Source: Chryseobacterium sp. ERMR1:04 (lineage in GTDB: Bacteria > Bacteroidota > Bacteroidia > Flavobacteriales > Weeksellaceae). Taken from it: a stretch of 64,000 nt of DNA. Position numbers and translations under genes: made by a program. Below the pieces are notes generated by a model. The model did not search any database, was not told the DNA's origin, and saw only the letters and a list, made by a program, of their open reading frames with translations. The stretch is taken from assembly GCF_001297705.1 (NCBI RefSeq), contig NZ_LIRF01000004.1, forward strand, positions 62,001 through 126,000. The letters run 5' to 3'. Of the stretch, positions 44,004 through 52,662 are shown one piece after another; within the stretch, counting starts at the first letter, position 1; each line of letters opens with the position of its first letter.

Positions 44004-44540
44004 ATGGAAAATCAGGATATCAACGAAGAAAATATCAATACACAACAAGATACGAATACTCAGAATGAAACAGTTTCTGAAGAAAATGTGACAAACGCTC
44101 CTACTCCAGAAGAACTTTTGGCAGAAGAGAAAGACCGTTACATCCGTCTTTACGCTGAATTTGAAAATTATAAAAAAAGAACTTCTAAAGAGAAAATGGA
44201 GTTTTTCCAGTATGCAAATCAGGAGATGATGATCTCTATGCTTGGGGTATTGGATGATTTTGAAAGAGCGCTAAAAGAAATCGCTAAAAACGGAAATGAA
44301 TCAGACCTTCAAGGAGTTGAGCTTATTTACCAAAAACTTAAAAACAAACTTACTGAAAAGGGCTTAAAAGTGATGGAAGTAAGAGCCGGAGATACTTTTA
44401 ATGTAGATCTTCATGAGGCTATTACTCAGATTCCTTCTCCTTCAGAAGATTTGAAAGGTAAAATTGTAGACGTTATCGAAACAGGATATATGTTAGGCGA
44501 AAGAGTTATTCGTTTTGCAAAAGTAGTAACAGGAAATTAA
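44004..44540 (+). CDS. grpE: GrpE, nucleotide exchange factor of DnaK
   Basis: 178 residues from the ATG at 44004; an in-frame TTG two codons earlier is less likely. The acidic, Gln/Asn/Glu-rich N-terminus (residues 1-40) is followed by the long coiled-coil helix (EEKDRYIRLYAEFENYKKRT) and the C-terminal beta domain (FNVDLHEAITQIPS, GYMLGERVIRFAKVVT). It releases ADP from DnaK in the cytoplasm. It lies 79 bases upstream of dnaJ in an operon-like arrangement; dnaK is not in the window. Confidence 0.95.
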   Translation: MENQDINEENINTQQDTNTQNETVSEENVTNAPTPEELLAEEKDRYIRLYAEFENYKKRTSKEKMEFFQYANQEMMISMLGVLDDFERALKEIAKNGNESDLQGVELIYQKLKNKLTEKGLKVMEVRAGDTFNVDLHEAITQIPSPSEDLKGKIVDVIETGYMLGERVIRFAKVVTGN

Positions 44541-44550
44541 AAATATAAGC

Positions 44551-44598
44551 AATGAATAATAGGTAATATTCAAAATTGCTTATTACCTATTACTCATT
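44551..44598. repeat. inverted repeat between grpE and dnaJ
   Basis: Two 18-base arms (44551-44568 and 44581-44598, one mismatch, built on TAATAGGTAATA) could form a hairpin in the grpE-dnaJ mRNA. There is no T tract after it, so it is not a typical terminator. It may protect or separate the two cistrons. Confidence 0.55.
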
Positions 44599-44619
44599 AC
44601 AAATCACTCATATAAAGAC

Positions 44620-45747
44620 ATGTCAAAAAGAGATTATTACGAGGTTCTTGAACTTAGCAAATCTGCATCAGCCGAAGAAATAAAGAAAGCATACCGTAAA
44701 ATGGCGATCAAATTTCACCCAGATAAAAATCCGGGAGATAAAGAAGCCGAAGAGAAATTCAAAGAAGCTGCAGAAGCATATGAAATATTAAGCGACGACA
44801 ATAAGCGTGCAAGATATGACCAGTATGGCCATGCAGGAGTTGGAGGAAACGGCGGCTTTGGAGGCGGCGGAGGCGGTTTCGGCGGCGGAATGAATATGGA
44901 AGATATTTTCAGTCAGTTTGGAGATATTTTCGGTGGTCATTTCGGCGGTGGCGGTGGCTTTGGTGGCGGAGGACAACAGCAAGTGAAAGGTTCTAACTTA
45001 AGAATCAGAATCAAGCTGAACCTTGAAGAGATGGTGAATGGAACCCAAAAAACTCTTAAAGTAAAAAAAATGAAGACGGCACCTGGTGCGACTTCAAAAA
45101 CGTGTCCTACATGTAACGGATCTGGTGTTCAGTTGAAAGTAATGAACACGATGTTCGGACAAATGCAGACACAGACTACGTGTGGAACTTGTCAGGGAAT
45201 CGGTAAAGTTGCCGATAAAATTCCAGCAGGAGCCAATGCACAAGGTTTAATAAAAGATGAAGAAGAAATCACGATCAACATTCCAGCAGGAGCAAGAGAC
45301 GGAATTCAGCTTAATGTAAGAGGAAAAGGTAATGACGCTCCATTTGGAGGAATTCCCGGAGACCTATTGGTGATTGTAGAGGAAGAAGTAGACCAAGTAA
45401 TTAAAAGAGAAGGTGATAATCTTCACCAAGAATTATATATTTCATTTGCTGAAGCTTCATTAGGAACCAAAAGAGAAATTCCTACTGTTGGCGGAAAAGT
45501 AAAAATTACCATTGAGCCTGGTACACAATCAGGAAAGATCCTAAGACTGGCAGGAAAAGGCTTACCAAGCATCGACAGCTACGGAAAAGGAGATATGTTC
45601 ATCCACATTAATGTATGGACTCCTCAAAAACTTACGAAAGAACAAAAAGACTTCTTCGAAAAGCAGATGTCTAGCGGAGAAATGGTTGCAGAACCTTCCG
45701 GAAAAGAAAAAACTTTCTTTGATAAAGTGAAAGATTTATTCAACTAA
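44620..45747 (+). CDS. dnaJ: DnaJ (Hsp40) with only one of the two zinc centres
   Basis: 375 residues. The J-domain (1-70) has HPD at 33-35. It is followed by a Gly/Phe-rich region (about 74-118). Where DnaJ normally has four CxxCxGxG repeats, only two are found, CPTCNGSG (C162, C165) and CGTCQGIG (C188, C191). By position these are repeats 2 and 3, which form zinc centre II. Repeats 1 and 4 (centre I) are replaced by TAPGATSK and [12 protein letters not shown]. The C-terminal substrate-binding and dimerisation domains are complete. It delivers unfolded clients to DnaK and stimulates its ATPase. It is co-transcribed with grpE. Confidence 0.95.
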   Translation: MSKRDYYEVLELSKSASAEEIKKAYRKMAIKFHPDKNPGDKEAEEKFKEAAEAYEILSDDNKRARYDQYGHAGVGGNGGFGGGGGGFGGGMNMEDIFSQFGDIFGGHFGGGGGFGGGGQQQVKGSNLRIRIKLNLEEMVNGTQKTLKVKKMKTAPGATSKTCPTCNGSGVQLKVMNTMFGQMQTQTTCGTCQGIGKVADKIPAGANAQGLIKDEEEITINIPAGARDGIQLNVRGKGNDAPFGGIPGDLLVIVEEEVDQVIKREGDNLHQELYISFAEASLGTKREIPTVGGKVKITIEPGTQSGKILRLAGKGLPSIDSYGKGDMFIHINVWTPQKLTKEQKDFFEKQMSSGEMVAEPSGKEKTFFDKVKDLFN

Positions 45748-45755
45748 AAATATTT

Positions 45756-45785
45756 AAAAGAGACTTATTGCAAGTCTCTTTTTTT
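45756..45785 (+). terminator. terminator of the grpE-dnaJ operon
   Basis: AAAAGAGACTT / AAGTCTCTTTT stem with a 5-base loop, followed by T's, directly after dnaJ. Confidence 0.9.
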
Positions 45786-45804
45786 ATGCTTTCTTATTTT
45801 CTTT

Positions 45805-45812
45805 TATATTTG
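45805..45812 (+). promoter_or_regulatory. -7 box for the 45851 gene
   Basis: TATATTTG fits TAnnTTTG, 38 bases before the start codon. Confidence 0.5.
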
Positions 45813-45850
45813 TTTTTATTTGAATTAATCAAAACTATCTTAAGAAACTA

Positions 45851-46531
45851 ATGGACACAAGAACTGTATTTTTAAATGCCTGCAACGAAATCGCCAATAC
45901 CCTTGAAGGATTTAAAATTCTAGAAAAAGGACAAAGACTTAAGAAAAGTTCTCTTGATAAAGACCTCTATTTTGAGATTTATTTTCAGTCGAGTTTTAGA
46001 AATGATTCTTCATCTATCCAGATACTTCCTCATCTCAATATTTATTCTAAAAGTTTAAAGAAATGGCAGATAGAACAGACAAAAAATGAGTATTCACAAG
46101 GTTTAATTTTTGGAAATCAGATTGGTTATTTAACTCCATTTAATAATTGGAAAGAATGGAATTTAGCTGGTTTATCGTATGAAAAATCAATCAACGAAAT
46201 CACAGAAAACATACAACAATACCTCTTCCCTATTTTTGAAATCTTTAATTCAAAAGAAACAGCCATTGATTTTTTAAAGAAGAACGGAACAAAGTTTAAT
46301 CAATGGTCAGAAGATTCTATCTCTCCTTTAGACTTTCTCCTCTGCTTTTCTGAAAAAGAGACCGCCGAAATCTTCTTAAATAATTTTGTAAATAGTTGCC
46401 CTTACAAAGCAAATATTCTTAAACTTTATGAGAAACTAAAAACTCAGGATGAAATTGATCTCAATTATTCTGAATTCCACGGAGCAGATAAGATTACATT
46501 GGCTTTTGTAAACGGCTTAAAAATAAAGTAG
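45851..46531 (+). CDS. hypothetical cytoplasmic protein, DUF4304-like
   Basis: 226 residues without signal peptide or TM segments. The N-terminal ~130 residues (GFKILEKGQRLKKSSLDKDL, then a beta-rich stretch with FEIYFQSS and HLNIYSKSLKKW) resemble the DUF4304-type proteins often found near toxin-immunity genes. The C-terminal ~90 residues are helical (KETAIDFLKKNGTKF, CFSEKETAEIFLNN). The assignment is from memory of the pattern and is tentative. It is a single gene with its own -7 box, convergent with the acyltransferase gene, whose end is 2 bases away. Confidence 0.7.
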   Translation: MDTRTVFLNACNEIANTLEGFKILEKGQRLKKSSLDKDLYFEIYFQSSFRNDSSSIQILPHLNIYSKSLKKWQIEQTKNEYSQGLIFGNQIGYLTPFNNWKEWNLAGLSYEKSINEITENIQQYLFPIFEIFNSKETAIDFLKKNGTKFNQWSEDSISPLDFLLCFSEKETAEIFLNNFVNSCPYKANILKLYEKLKTQDEIDLNYSEFHGADKITLAFVNGLKIK

Positions 46532-46533
46532 AT

Positions 46534-47451
46534 CTACAGCAGGTATTTTATCTTTCTATTGATCAACACCAATATCAAGCTTACAATTAACAATACAGTT
46601 ATAAAGATCACAAACTCGAATGAAGGAAGGTGAAGATTAAAAATCCATTCCATGATCAGAGGATGCACCAAATAAATAGCGGTGGAGATACTTGCTAAAA
46701 TTTTAGAATCTGTTTTTACGGGGATACTTTTACAGTATAAAAATACAATTGGGCAGGCAATGAGTAGGGAAATCAATAGATCTATACTTTCTTTTTTATC
46801 CAATCCTATCACTTTATAATTCAAAAAAGCTTCTAACACAACAAGGCCTACTGAGCCTGCAACAAGTAGCAATGACGGCTTTTGTTTTACATCAATATTT
46901 AACTTTTTAATAAGAAAACCTATTCCCAGAAAAGGAAAACAGACAAACAGGAAATTTCTATACGAAGGAAATAAATTCAATGTTGTATCTAACTCTCCCG
47001 TAAAATAATGAAGATTCCCCAACATTTGTATCATGTACCCACACCCAAATAGAAACAAAATTGTTAGTAAAAGAAATTGAGGCGATTTATTTTTTAAGGC
47101 AAACAATATAATACCTGCGAAGAACGTCCCGATAAGATACCATAAATGATGATAACCAAATAGTATATTAATGAATACTTTATCTTCTTTCCAGAAAGGA
47201 ATATAGATGATAGACCATATTGCATACAGCAAGAATATTCTTATCAGCCATTTTTTTAATTTATTAATGTCATCTACATGATAAAAATAATATCCTGTTA
47301 TTATTAAAAAAACAGGAACTCCTATTCTGAAAAGCCCGTTCACCAAAACATAACTTAATGAAGGATAAGAATCTCTCAGCAAGTGCATATGCAAAAAAAC
47401 CACAAAAAATGCGAGTATAATTTTTAATATGTCAACCGCTAAATTTCTCAT
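46534..47451 (-). CDS. acyltransferase family 3 membrane protein
   Basis: 305 residues with about ten hydrophobic segments. The N-terminus has the family pattern with a catalytic-type His in FFVVFLHMHLL near 18-24 and the conserved LFRIGVPVFLIITGYYFY at about 40-57. Members transfer O-acetyl or other acyl groups to exported carbohydrates in the inner membrane. The substrate is unknown, and no polysaccharide cluster is adjacent. It ends beside the convergent gene at 46531. Confidence 0.88.
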   Translation of the reverse strand: MRNLAVDILKIILAFFVVFLHMHLLRDSYPSLSYVLVNGLFRIGVPVFLIITGYYFYHVDDINKLKKWLIRIFLLYAIWSIIYIPFWKEDKVFINILFGYHHLWYLIGTFFAGIILFALKNKSPQFLLLTILFLFGCGYMIQMLGNLHYFTGELDTTLNLFPSYRNFLFVCFPFLGIGFLIKKLNIDVKQKPSLLLVAGSVGLVVLEAFLNYKVIGLDKKESIDLLISLLIACPIVFLYCKSIPVKTDSKILASISTAIYLVHPLIMEWIFNLHLPSFEFVIFITVLLIVSLILVLINRKIKYLL

Positions 47452-47463
47452 ATTTATTAATAA

Positions 47464-47500
47464 AGCTTATGAATACAAGGTTTAGATGTATTCATAAGCT
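47464..47500 (-). terminator. strong inverted repeat downstream of the DUF808 gene
   Basis: Perfect 14-bp arms (AGCTTATGAATACA / TGTATTCATAAGCT) with a 9-base loop, between two minus-strand genes. The tail on the minus strand is only moderately T-rich, so it may terminate or stabilise the upstream transcript. Confidence 0.6.
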
Positions 47501-47528
47501 AATATAAGTTTTATTTTTTTCAGAAAAA

Positions 47529-48413
47529 TTATTTTCGGGTAGCTAAAGAATATCCTTTCTTTCCTAGTGTAAATAAGGCCACCGCTCCTAGTCCGCCTAC
47601 AATTCCGAAAGTAAGTTCTTTTAAAACATCCGGCCACGTTGGAAATAATTCATGAAAATATTCTATTCTATGGGCAAAAATACTCCCTGCTACCATTATT
47701 AAAGCAACTGTACCCACTACACCTAAAACTTTAATAATAACAGGTAAAGCCTTCACCAATAAATGTCCCAGCTTTCCGAAGAAACCTTTGTCATTACTTT
47801 TTTTGATTAATTTAAATCCTGCATCATCCATTCTTACAATAAGCGCAACAATTCCATAAACTCCCACAGTCGCAATAAACGCCACTAAACTTGTTACTAA
47901 AATCTGTGTAATGAAAGGATGACTTTCTTCCAATACGGTTCCCAAAGCAATAATTACAATCTCGATTGATAAAATAAAATCTGTAGTAATTGCAGATTTC
48001 ACTTTTGTTTTTTCTATTTCTTCAGCACTTTTTTCGGATACTTCAATTTCTTTTACAACTTCATGACCTTTTTTATCACCGTGAAAAAGAAATTCTATCA
48101 CTTTTTCAACCCCTTCGAAAGCTAAATATAATCCTCCAAGAATTAATACATAATTAATCGCCGGAGCATACAACCAATTGAGCAAAAACACAATAGGTAA
48201 AATGATTAGTTTATTGATGAAAGAACCTTTAGTAATCGCCCACAAAACAGGTAGCTCACGCGAAGAAAGGAAGCCGGTGGCCTTTTCTGCATTTACAGCC
48301 AAGTCATCTCCTAAGATCCCTGCTGTTTTTTGAGTCGCTATTTTAGTAGTCACTGCTACATCATCCATCAGCGCTGCGATATCATCTAAAATTGCAAAAA
48401 AACCAGATGCCAT
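47529..48413 (-). CDS. DUF808 family (YedI-like) inner-membrane protein
   Basis: 294 residues, the usual length of the family. The diagnostic N-terminus is FAILDDIAALMDDVAVTTKI, followed by KTAGILGDDLAVNAEKATGF. About six to eight hydrophobic segments follow, with a charged loop (EVSEKSAEEIEKTKVKSA) and a C-terminal GGLGAVALF segment. The biochemical function of the family is not established; it may be a transporter. It is a single gene, with a conspicuous hairpin after the stop. Confidence 0.9.
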   Translation of the reverse strand: MASGFFAILDDIAALMDDVAVTTKIATQKTAGILGDDLAVNAEKATGFLSSRELPVLWAITKGSFINKLIILPIVFLLNWLYAPAINYVLILGGLYLAFEGVEKVIEFLFHGDKKGHEVVKEIEVSEKSAEEIEKTKVKSAITTDFILSIEIVIIALGTVLEESHPFITQILVTSLVAFIATVGVYGIVALIVRMDDAGFKLIKKSNDKGFFGKLGHLLVKALPVIIKVLGVVGTVALIMVAGSIFAHRIEYFHELFPTWPDVLKELTFGIVGGLGAVALFTLGKKGYSLATRK

Positions 48414-48612
48414 ATTATTTTAATGTTTTTTTAATATATGTTAAGTTCAGCAAAAATAATGTTTTAATTCCATTTTTCATTTTCTTTTAAGGGCAATTTA
48501 CTAAAGAAAAGATTCTTGAATTCTAAAAAAGATATTCCTAAATCATTTACACATCTATAAAAATCATTCATCAGAAATATTTTTTGCTATTATTTTTCTG
48601 TAATTTTAACCT

Positions 48613-49482
48613 ATGAAAAAGCTCATTCTCCGATATCATTTTTTAGTGTTAGGATGCACTAGCTTTTTATTAAATTCTTGTAATACAAAATTCAGAGTCT
48701 GGGTGGGAACCAATAATCAACAAAAGATCTATAACCTAAAATACGGAGAACATAAAAGACAGAAAATGGATATTTTCTTACCAACAGAATATCCTGTAGA
48801 TTCTCCCGTCGTTCTTATTGTACATGGCGGTGCGTGGACACTCGGAAAAAAAGAACACATGATCCAAATTCAGAAAATGCTTTTTAAGAATAACATTCCA
48901 AGCATTAATATGAATTACCGACTGGTTTCAACAGCAAAAAAAATCACTTACAAGCAGCAGTTAGAAGATATAGGTTTAGCCATTGAGAAATTTAATTCTC
49001 TAGCCGATAAAGCAGAACTGCAATCCAACAATTATATTCTTTTAGGCGAAAGTGCGGGTGGACATTTGTCATTACTGTATGGTTATCAACATCCTGATCA
49101 AGTTAAAAAGATTATCTCCTTAAGTGGGCCGACTGATTTTTATTCTCAAGAATATTTAAATTCATTTTACTCTAAATATACTTCACCTACTTTTCAAAAG
49201 GTGGTCGGAATAAAATTTGACCGAAAAAATCTGTCTGAGGAATTTCAAAAAGCTAGTCCGATTGCGAATGTTACGAACGTTCCTACGTTATTATTTCAAG
49301 GAAATACGGATTTTTTAGTCAATCAACATCAGGGATTATTGCTGGATTCTGTTCTTACTGAGAAAAATATTCCCCATAAATTAATCTTTATGAAAAAGAC
49401 AGGTCACGTTCCACGGTTTTTTAATAAAACGAAAAGAGACAGCATCATCTATCCCAATATTCTGGATTGGATAAAAAAATAA
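48613..49482 (+). CDS. alpha/beta hydrolase lipoprotein (esterase/lipase-like)
   Basis: 289 residues. It begins with a lipoprotein signal (GCTSFLLNSC, acylated Cys near 23). The hydrolase fold shows the oxyanion motif VIVHGGAW-like LIVHGGAWTLGKK near 75-85, the nucleophile elbow GESAGGH near 142 and a candidate acid in GNTDFLVNQHQ. The catalytic His is in KKTGHVPRFF near 265. The HGG motif places it with the hormone-sensitive-lipase/BD-FAE group that cleaves short acyl or feruloyl esters. It is tethered to a membrane and faces the periplasm or surface. The substrate is unknown. Confidence 0.88.
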   Translation: MKKLILRYHFLVLGCTSFLLNSCNTKFRVWVGTNNQQKIYNLKYGEHKRQKMDIFLPTEYPVDSPVVLIVHGGAWTLGKKEHMIQIQKMLFKNNIPSINMNYRLVSTAKKITYKQQLEDIGLAIEKFNSLADKAELQSNNYILLGESAGGHLSLLYGYQHPDQVKKIISLSGPTDFYSQEYLNSFYSKYTSPTFQKVVGIKFDRKNLSEEFQKASPIANVTNVPTLLFQGNTDFLVNQHQGLLLDSVLTEKNIPHKLIFMKKTGHVPRFFNKTKRDSIIYPNILDWIKK

Positions 49483-49525
49483 CCCGCTTTAATAGCAGGT
49501 TATTAATATGTTATCTTATTTTATA

Positions 49526-50227
49526 TTACTCTGAATCTTGATCTTTATTCTCGTATTTAGAATGATCTGCTTTCTTGCCAAATAGGAATTTAACGACCAC
49601 TGGCAGCGTTGTTACTAAAACGATAATAATGATTATATATTCCAGTTTTTGCTTTAAATTGATTCCAAATTGTTCCATAAACAATTTGTCAAGATAATGT
49701 CCTGCAAAAATTAATATAAACGACCAAAGAACAGCTCCGATGATATTATCTCTCAAAAACTCTTTTTTGTCCATTTTTACAATCCCAGCAACCATTGGTG
49801 TAAAAGTTCTTACAACAGGTAAAAATCTAGCCATGATAATTGCTAATGCACCATGTTTCTCGAAAAAATCATGAGCCTGATACAGGTATTTTTTCTTAAA
49901 CAACATCGTATCTTGCTTTTTGTATAAAGCAGGTCCTGCTTTTACCCCAAAGTAATATCCTACCTCGTTCCCAATAATTGCAGCAACGGCAACTGCCGAA
50001 GCTAAAATTGTGGTATCTAAGAAGTCACTACCTGTGGAGCCAAAAGTCTCTTTGATAATATCAACAGCATAAATTCCTGAAACAAAAAGTAAAGAATCTC
50101 CAGGTAGAAAAAATCCTACAAAAAGACCAGTTTCAGCGAAAACAATAAATAAAATAAGCCAAAACCCTCCCATTTTTATATAAAACTCCGGGTTTAATAA
50201 ATCTTTCCAGCTAGTGAAATCTTCCAT
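49526..50227 (-). CDS. DedA family (VTT domain) membrane protein
   Basis: 233 residues with about five hydrophobic segments. The DedA hallmarks are present: ETGLFVGFFLPGDSLLFVSG near 27-46, GNEVGYYFGVKAG near 84, then FFEKHGALAIIMARFLPVVR followed by TPMVAGIVKM. The proteins are proposed lipid scramblases or proton-linked transporters needed for envelope homeostasis. The C-terminal tail is cytoplasmic and charged. It lies 87 bases downstream of prfB in the same direction and may be read from the same transcript. Confidence 0.92.
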   Translation of the reverse strand: MEDFTSWKDLLNPEFYIKMGGFWLILFIVFAETGLFVGFFLPGDSLLFVSGIYAVDIIKETFGSTGSDFLDTTILASAVAVAAIIGNEVGYYFGVKAGPALYKKQDTMLFKKKYLYQAHDFFEKHGALAIIMARFLPVVRTFTPMVAGIVKMDKKEFLRDNIIGAVLWSFILIFAGHYLDKLFMEQFGINLKQKLEYIIIIIVLVTTLPVVVKFLFGKKADHSKYENKDQDSE

Positions 50228-50314
50228 ATATATTGATAAGTAACAAAAATAGGCCTAATAAATGTCAAATGGAAATTTATTAGGCGATTTTAACTAAAAT
50301 TTAAGCATGACATT

Positions 50315-51424
50315 TTATAGGTCCAGATCCTCAGAAGCCGCCGTTCCATCTGCCATCAGATAGGCTTTCAGGAAAGGTGTAAGATTTCCGTTCATCACAG
50401 AATCTACATCTGAAGTTTCATGAGCAGAGCGCACATCTTTTATCAATTTATAAGGATGCATCACGTAGTTTCTAATCTGACTTCCCCACTCGATTTTCAT
50501 TTTGTTGGCCTCAATCTCATTACGGGCTTTCAAACGTTCTTCCAATTCCATTTCGTATAGTCTTGAACGAAGCAACTGCATCGCTTTTTCTTTATTCTGA
50601 AGCTGTGAACGAGATTCGGAGTTTTCAATGATAATTCCTGTTGGGGCGTGACGAAGACGAACCGCTGTTTCCACCTTGTTTACGTTTTGTCCACCCGCTC
50701 CTGAGCTACGCATGGTTTCAAATGAAATATCAGCAGGATTAATATTAATTTCAATCGTATCATCTACCAGAGGATAAACATACACAGAAACGAAACTGGT
50801 ATGGCGTTTTGCATTACTGTCAAATGGTGAAATTCTTACCAGTCTGTGAACTCCATTTTCACCTTTCAGATAACCGAAAGCATATTCCCCTTCAATTTCT
50901 AAGGTTACCGTTTTTACTCCGGCAACATCCCCTTCCTGATAGTTGAGTTCTTTGATCTTATAGCCTTGCTTCTCTGCCCACATGGTGTACATTCTCATCA
51001 GCATTGCAGCCCAATCACAACTTTCTGTACCTCCGGCGCCTGCAGTAATTTGTAAAACGGCAGAAAGCTCATCCCCTTCATTAGAAAGCATGTTTTTAAA
51101 CTCAAGATCTTCAATTTTCTCTACCAATTTAGGAAATGTTTCATCCAATTCTTTTTCAGAATCTGGATCTTCTTTGGCAAATTCCATTAAAACCTGCAAA
51201 TCCTCAAACTGAGAATTGATCTCATCATATCCTTCTACCCATTTTTTCTTGGAACGAAGCTGTTTTAGAAAAGTTTCAGCTGTTTTAGGATTATCCCAAA
51301 ATTCAGGTGCGGCAGTTTTTTCATCATCATTGGAAATCTCTATCTTCTTTTTTTCTATCTGAAGATATTTATATAGGGCTTCAATTCTGGATTGAACTTC
51401 TTTTATCTGGTCGTTGTTGATCAC
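50315..51424 (-). CDS. prfB: peptide chain release factor 2, without programmed frameshift
   Basis: 369 residues. RF2-specific features are the SPF tripeptide at 199-201, which reads UGA/UAA, and the catalytic GGQ at 244-246 ([11 protein letters not shown]). The gene is one uninterrupted frame. The position that in E. coli carries the in-frame UGA of the autoregulatory +1 shift (after Tyr-Leu) here reads YLQIEKKK, with a glutamine codon at residue 22. So the usual feedback control is absent. The coiled-coil domain 1 and domains 2-4 are complete. Confidence 0.96.
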   Translation of the reverse strand: MINNDQIKEVQSRIEALYKYLQIEKKKIEISNDDEKTAAPEFWDNPKTAETFLKQLRSKKKWVEGYDEINSQFEDLQVLMEFAKEDPDSEKELDETFPKLVEKIEDLEFKNMLSNEGDELSAVLQITAGAGGTESCDWAAMLMRMYTMWAEKQGYKIKELNYQEGDVAGVKTVTLEIEGEYAFGYLKGENGVHRLVRISPFDSNAKRHTSFVSVYVYPLVDDTIEININPADISFETMRSSGAGGQNVNKVETAVRLRHAPTGIIIENSESRSQLQNKEKAMQLLRSRLYEMELEERLKARNEIEANKMKIEWGSQIRNYVMHPYKLIKDVRSAHETSDVDSVMNGNLTPFLKAYLMADGTAASEDLDL

Positions 51425-51534
51425 GAATGTTTCTTTTTTACAAAAATACGGATAAAGTTTTTATATTAATGATAAGTCATACATTATGAATAATGAATTA
51501 TCGTGAGTTTTACATTAAAAACAGTTCATTGTAG

Positions 51535-52575
51535 CTATTCTTTTAATGTAGCAGTAAAATCATTTATTAAAGAATCTATTTTATCTCCATAAATCTTCTT
51601 TGCATTTTCATAAGTTTGATTATCATTAAGTGTAAGAAATTTCTCTTTATCATACTTAATTAAATATTGAACAAAAGCTCCTGAAATAGGATACAAAATA
51701 TCTTCATCAATTTCCAAATTTTCTTGCCAAGTTTTCTTTATGTCTATTGGATGAATTTTATATACTTCTTTAGCAATCTTAAACTTATCATCACTATTCA
51801 GATCAAAGCAGACAGCAATTCCTTCATTTACAAATTTCGTCTGATTTTTTTTGTAATTTCCAGACCAAAAGCTAATATTATGAGCAATTTCATGTCCCGA
51901 GCTTTGGTTTAATCTATTGTGGGCTATACAATAAATAGGATTTGCAAAGCCTAATTTTTTATTTAAAAATGAATTGTAGCTATCTTCAGAATTCCAAACA
52001 AAAAAATCAATTTTTTTTGGAAGTTTTGAATTAAAGAAATCATTAATCTTTATAAAAGAATTTTGTCTAGACTTTACAATTTCATTAATCTTATCTTGGT
52101 TGATAGAACCTTCAAAATGAAATATAATATTTGCTGTTTCTATAGTTCTCCAGCTATCATACATTGTATCAAAACCAAGCAACCTCCCTAAATAATTTAA
52201 TTCTAAGTCTGCATTTTTGGTTCCTTTATTATTTTTTGCTTTGGTATAATATCCCCTAGAAACTATGTTGTTTCCAACCTCATAATGAGTCCGCATCAAT
52301 TGAATAAATGCCCAACAATATTCCCAATCTTGTTGGGCTAATTTTTCAAGCTTCTCTGAATAAAAAAGAGCATTTTTATGATCTGAATATCCATTATAAA
52401 CCATTGACATTCCAAGATTAATTTCAAAATCATCAGGATTCTCACTAAGTAATTTATATCCTAAAGAAATAGCTTTCTGATAGTTTTTATTTTTCATAGC
52501 CTCCGCCATTTCTTTCTTTTGAGAAAAGCAAAGCATTGAATTTGCTAGAAGAAAAATTAATAACCCTTTTTTCAT
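51535..52575 (-). CDS. secreted TPR-containing protein with gluzincin-like HExxH motif
   Basis: 346 residues. The signal peptide is MKKGLLIFLLANSMLCFSQ. Residues about 20-130 form TPR-like helices (NYQKAISLGYKLLSENPDDF). The C-terminal half carries HEIAH at 228-232 and a downstream glutamate in VNEGIAVCF (E251), the zinc-ligand pattern of gluzincin peptidases. It resembles peptidase-MA-like proteins, but I cannot name a family. It is probably a periplasmic or secreted metalloprotease. It is transcribed in the same direction as the AAA ATPase gene upstream, 87 bases apart. Confidence 0.82.
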   Translation of the reverse strand: MKKGLLIFLLANSMLCFSQKKEMAEAMKNKNYQKAISLGYKLLSENPDDFEINLGMSMVYNGYSDHKNALFYSEKLEKLAQQDWEYCWAFIQLMRTHYEVGNNIVSRGYYTKAKNNKGTKNADLELNYLGRLLGFDTMYDSWRTIETANIIFHFEGSINQDKINEIVKSRQNSFIKINDFFNSKLPKKIDFFVWNSEDSYNSFLNKKLGFANPIYCIAHNRLNQSSGHEIAHNISFWSGNYKKNQTKFVNEGIAVCFDLNSDDKFKIAKEVYKIHPIDIKKTWQENLEIDEDILYPISGAFVQYLIKYDKEKFLTLNDNQTYENAKKIYGDKIDSLINDFTATLKE

Positions 52576-52662
52576 TGTGTGTTTTTATTGCAAATTAAAT
52601 TATTTTCAATAAAACCTCTGCAATTTTAACAACTAAATGTTCTATTAGATAACTCCTAAAAA

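Noticed and set aside
44551..44598. Terminator between grpE and dnaJ
   Set aside because: The inverted repeat has no T tract, and the two genes normally form one operon, so it is listed as a repeat only.
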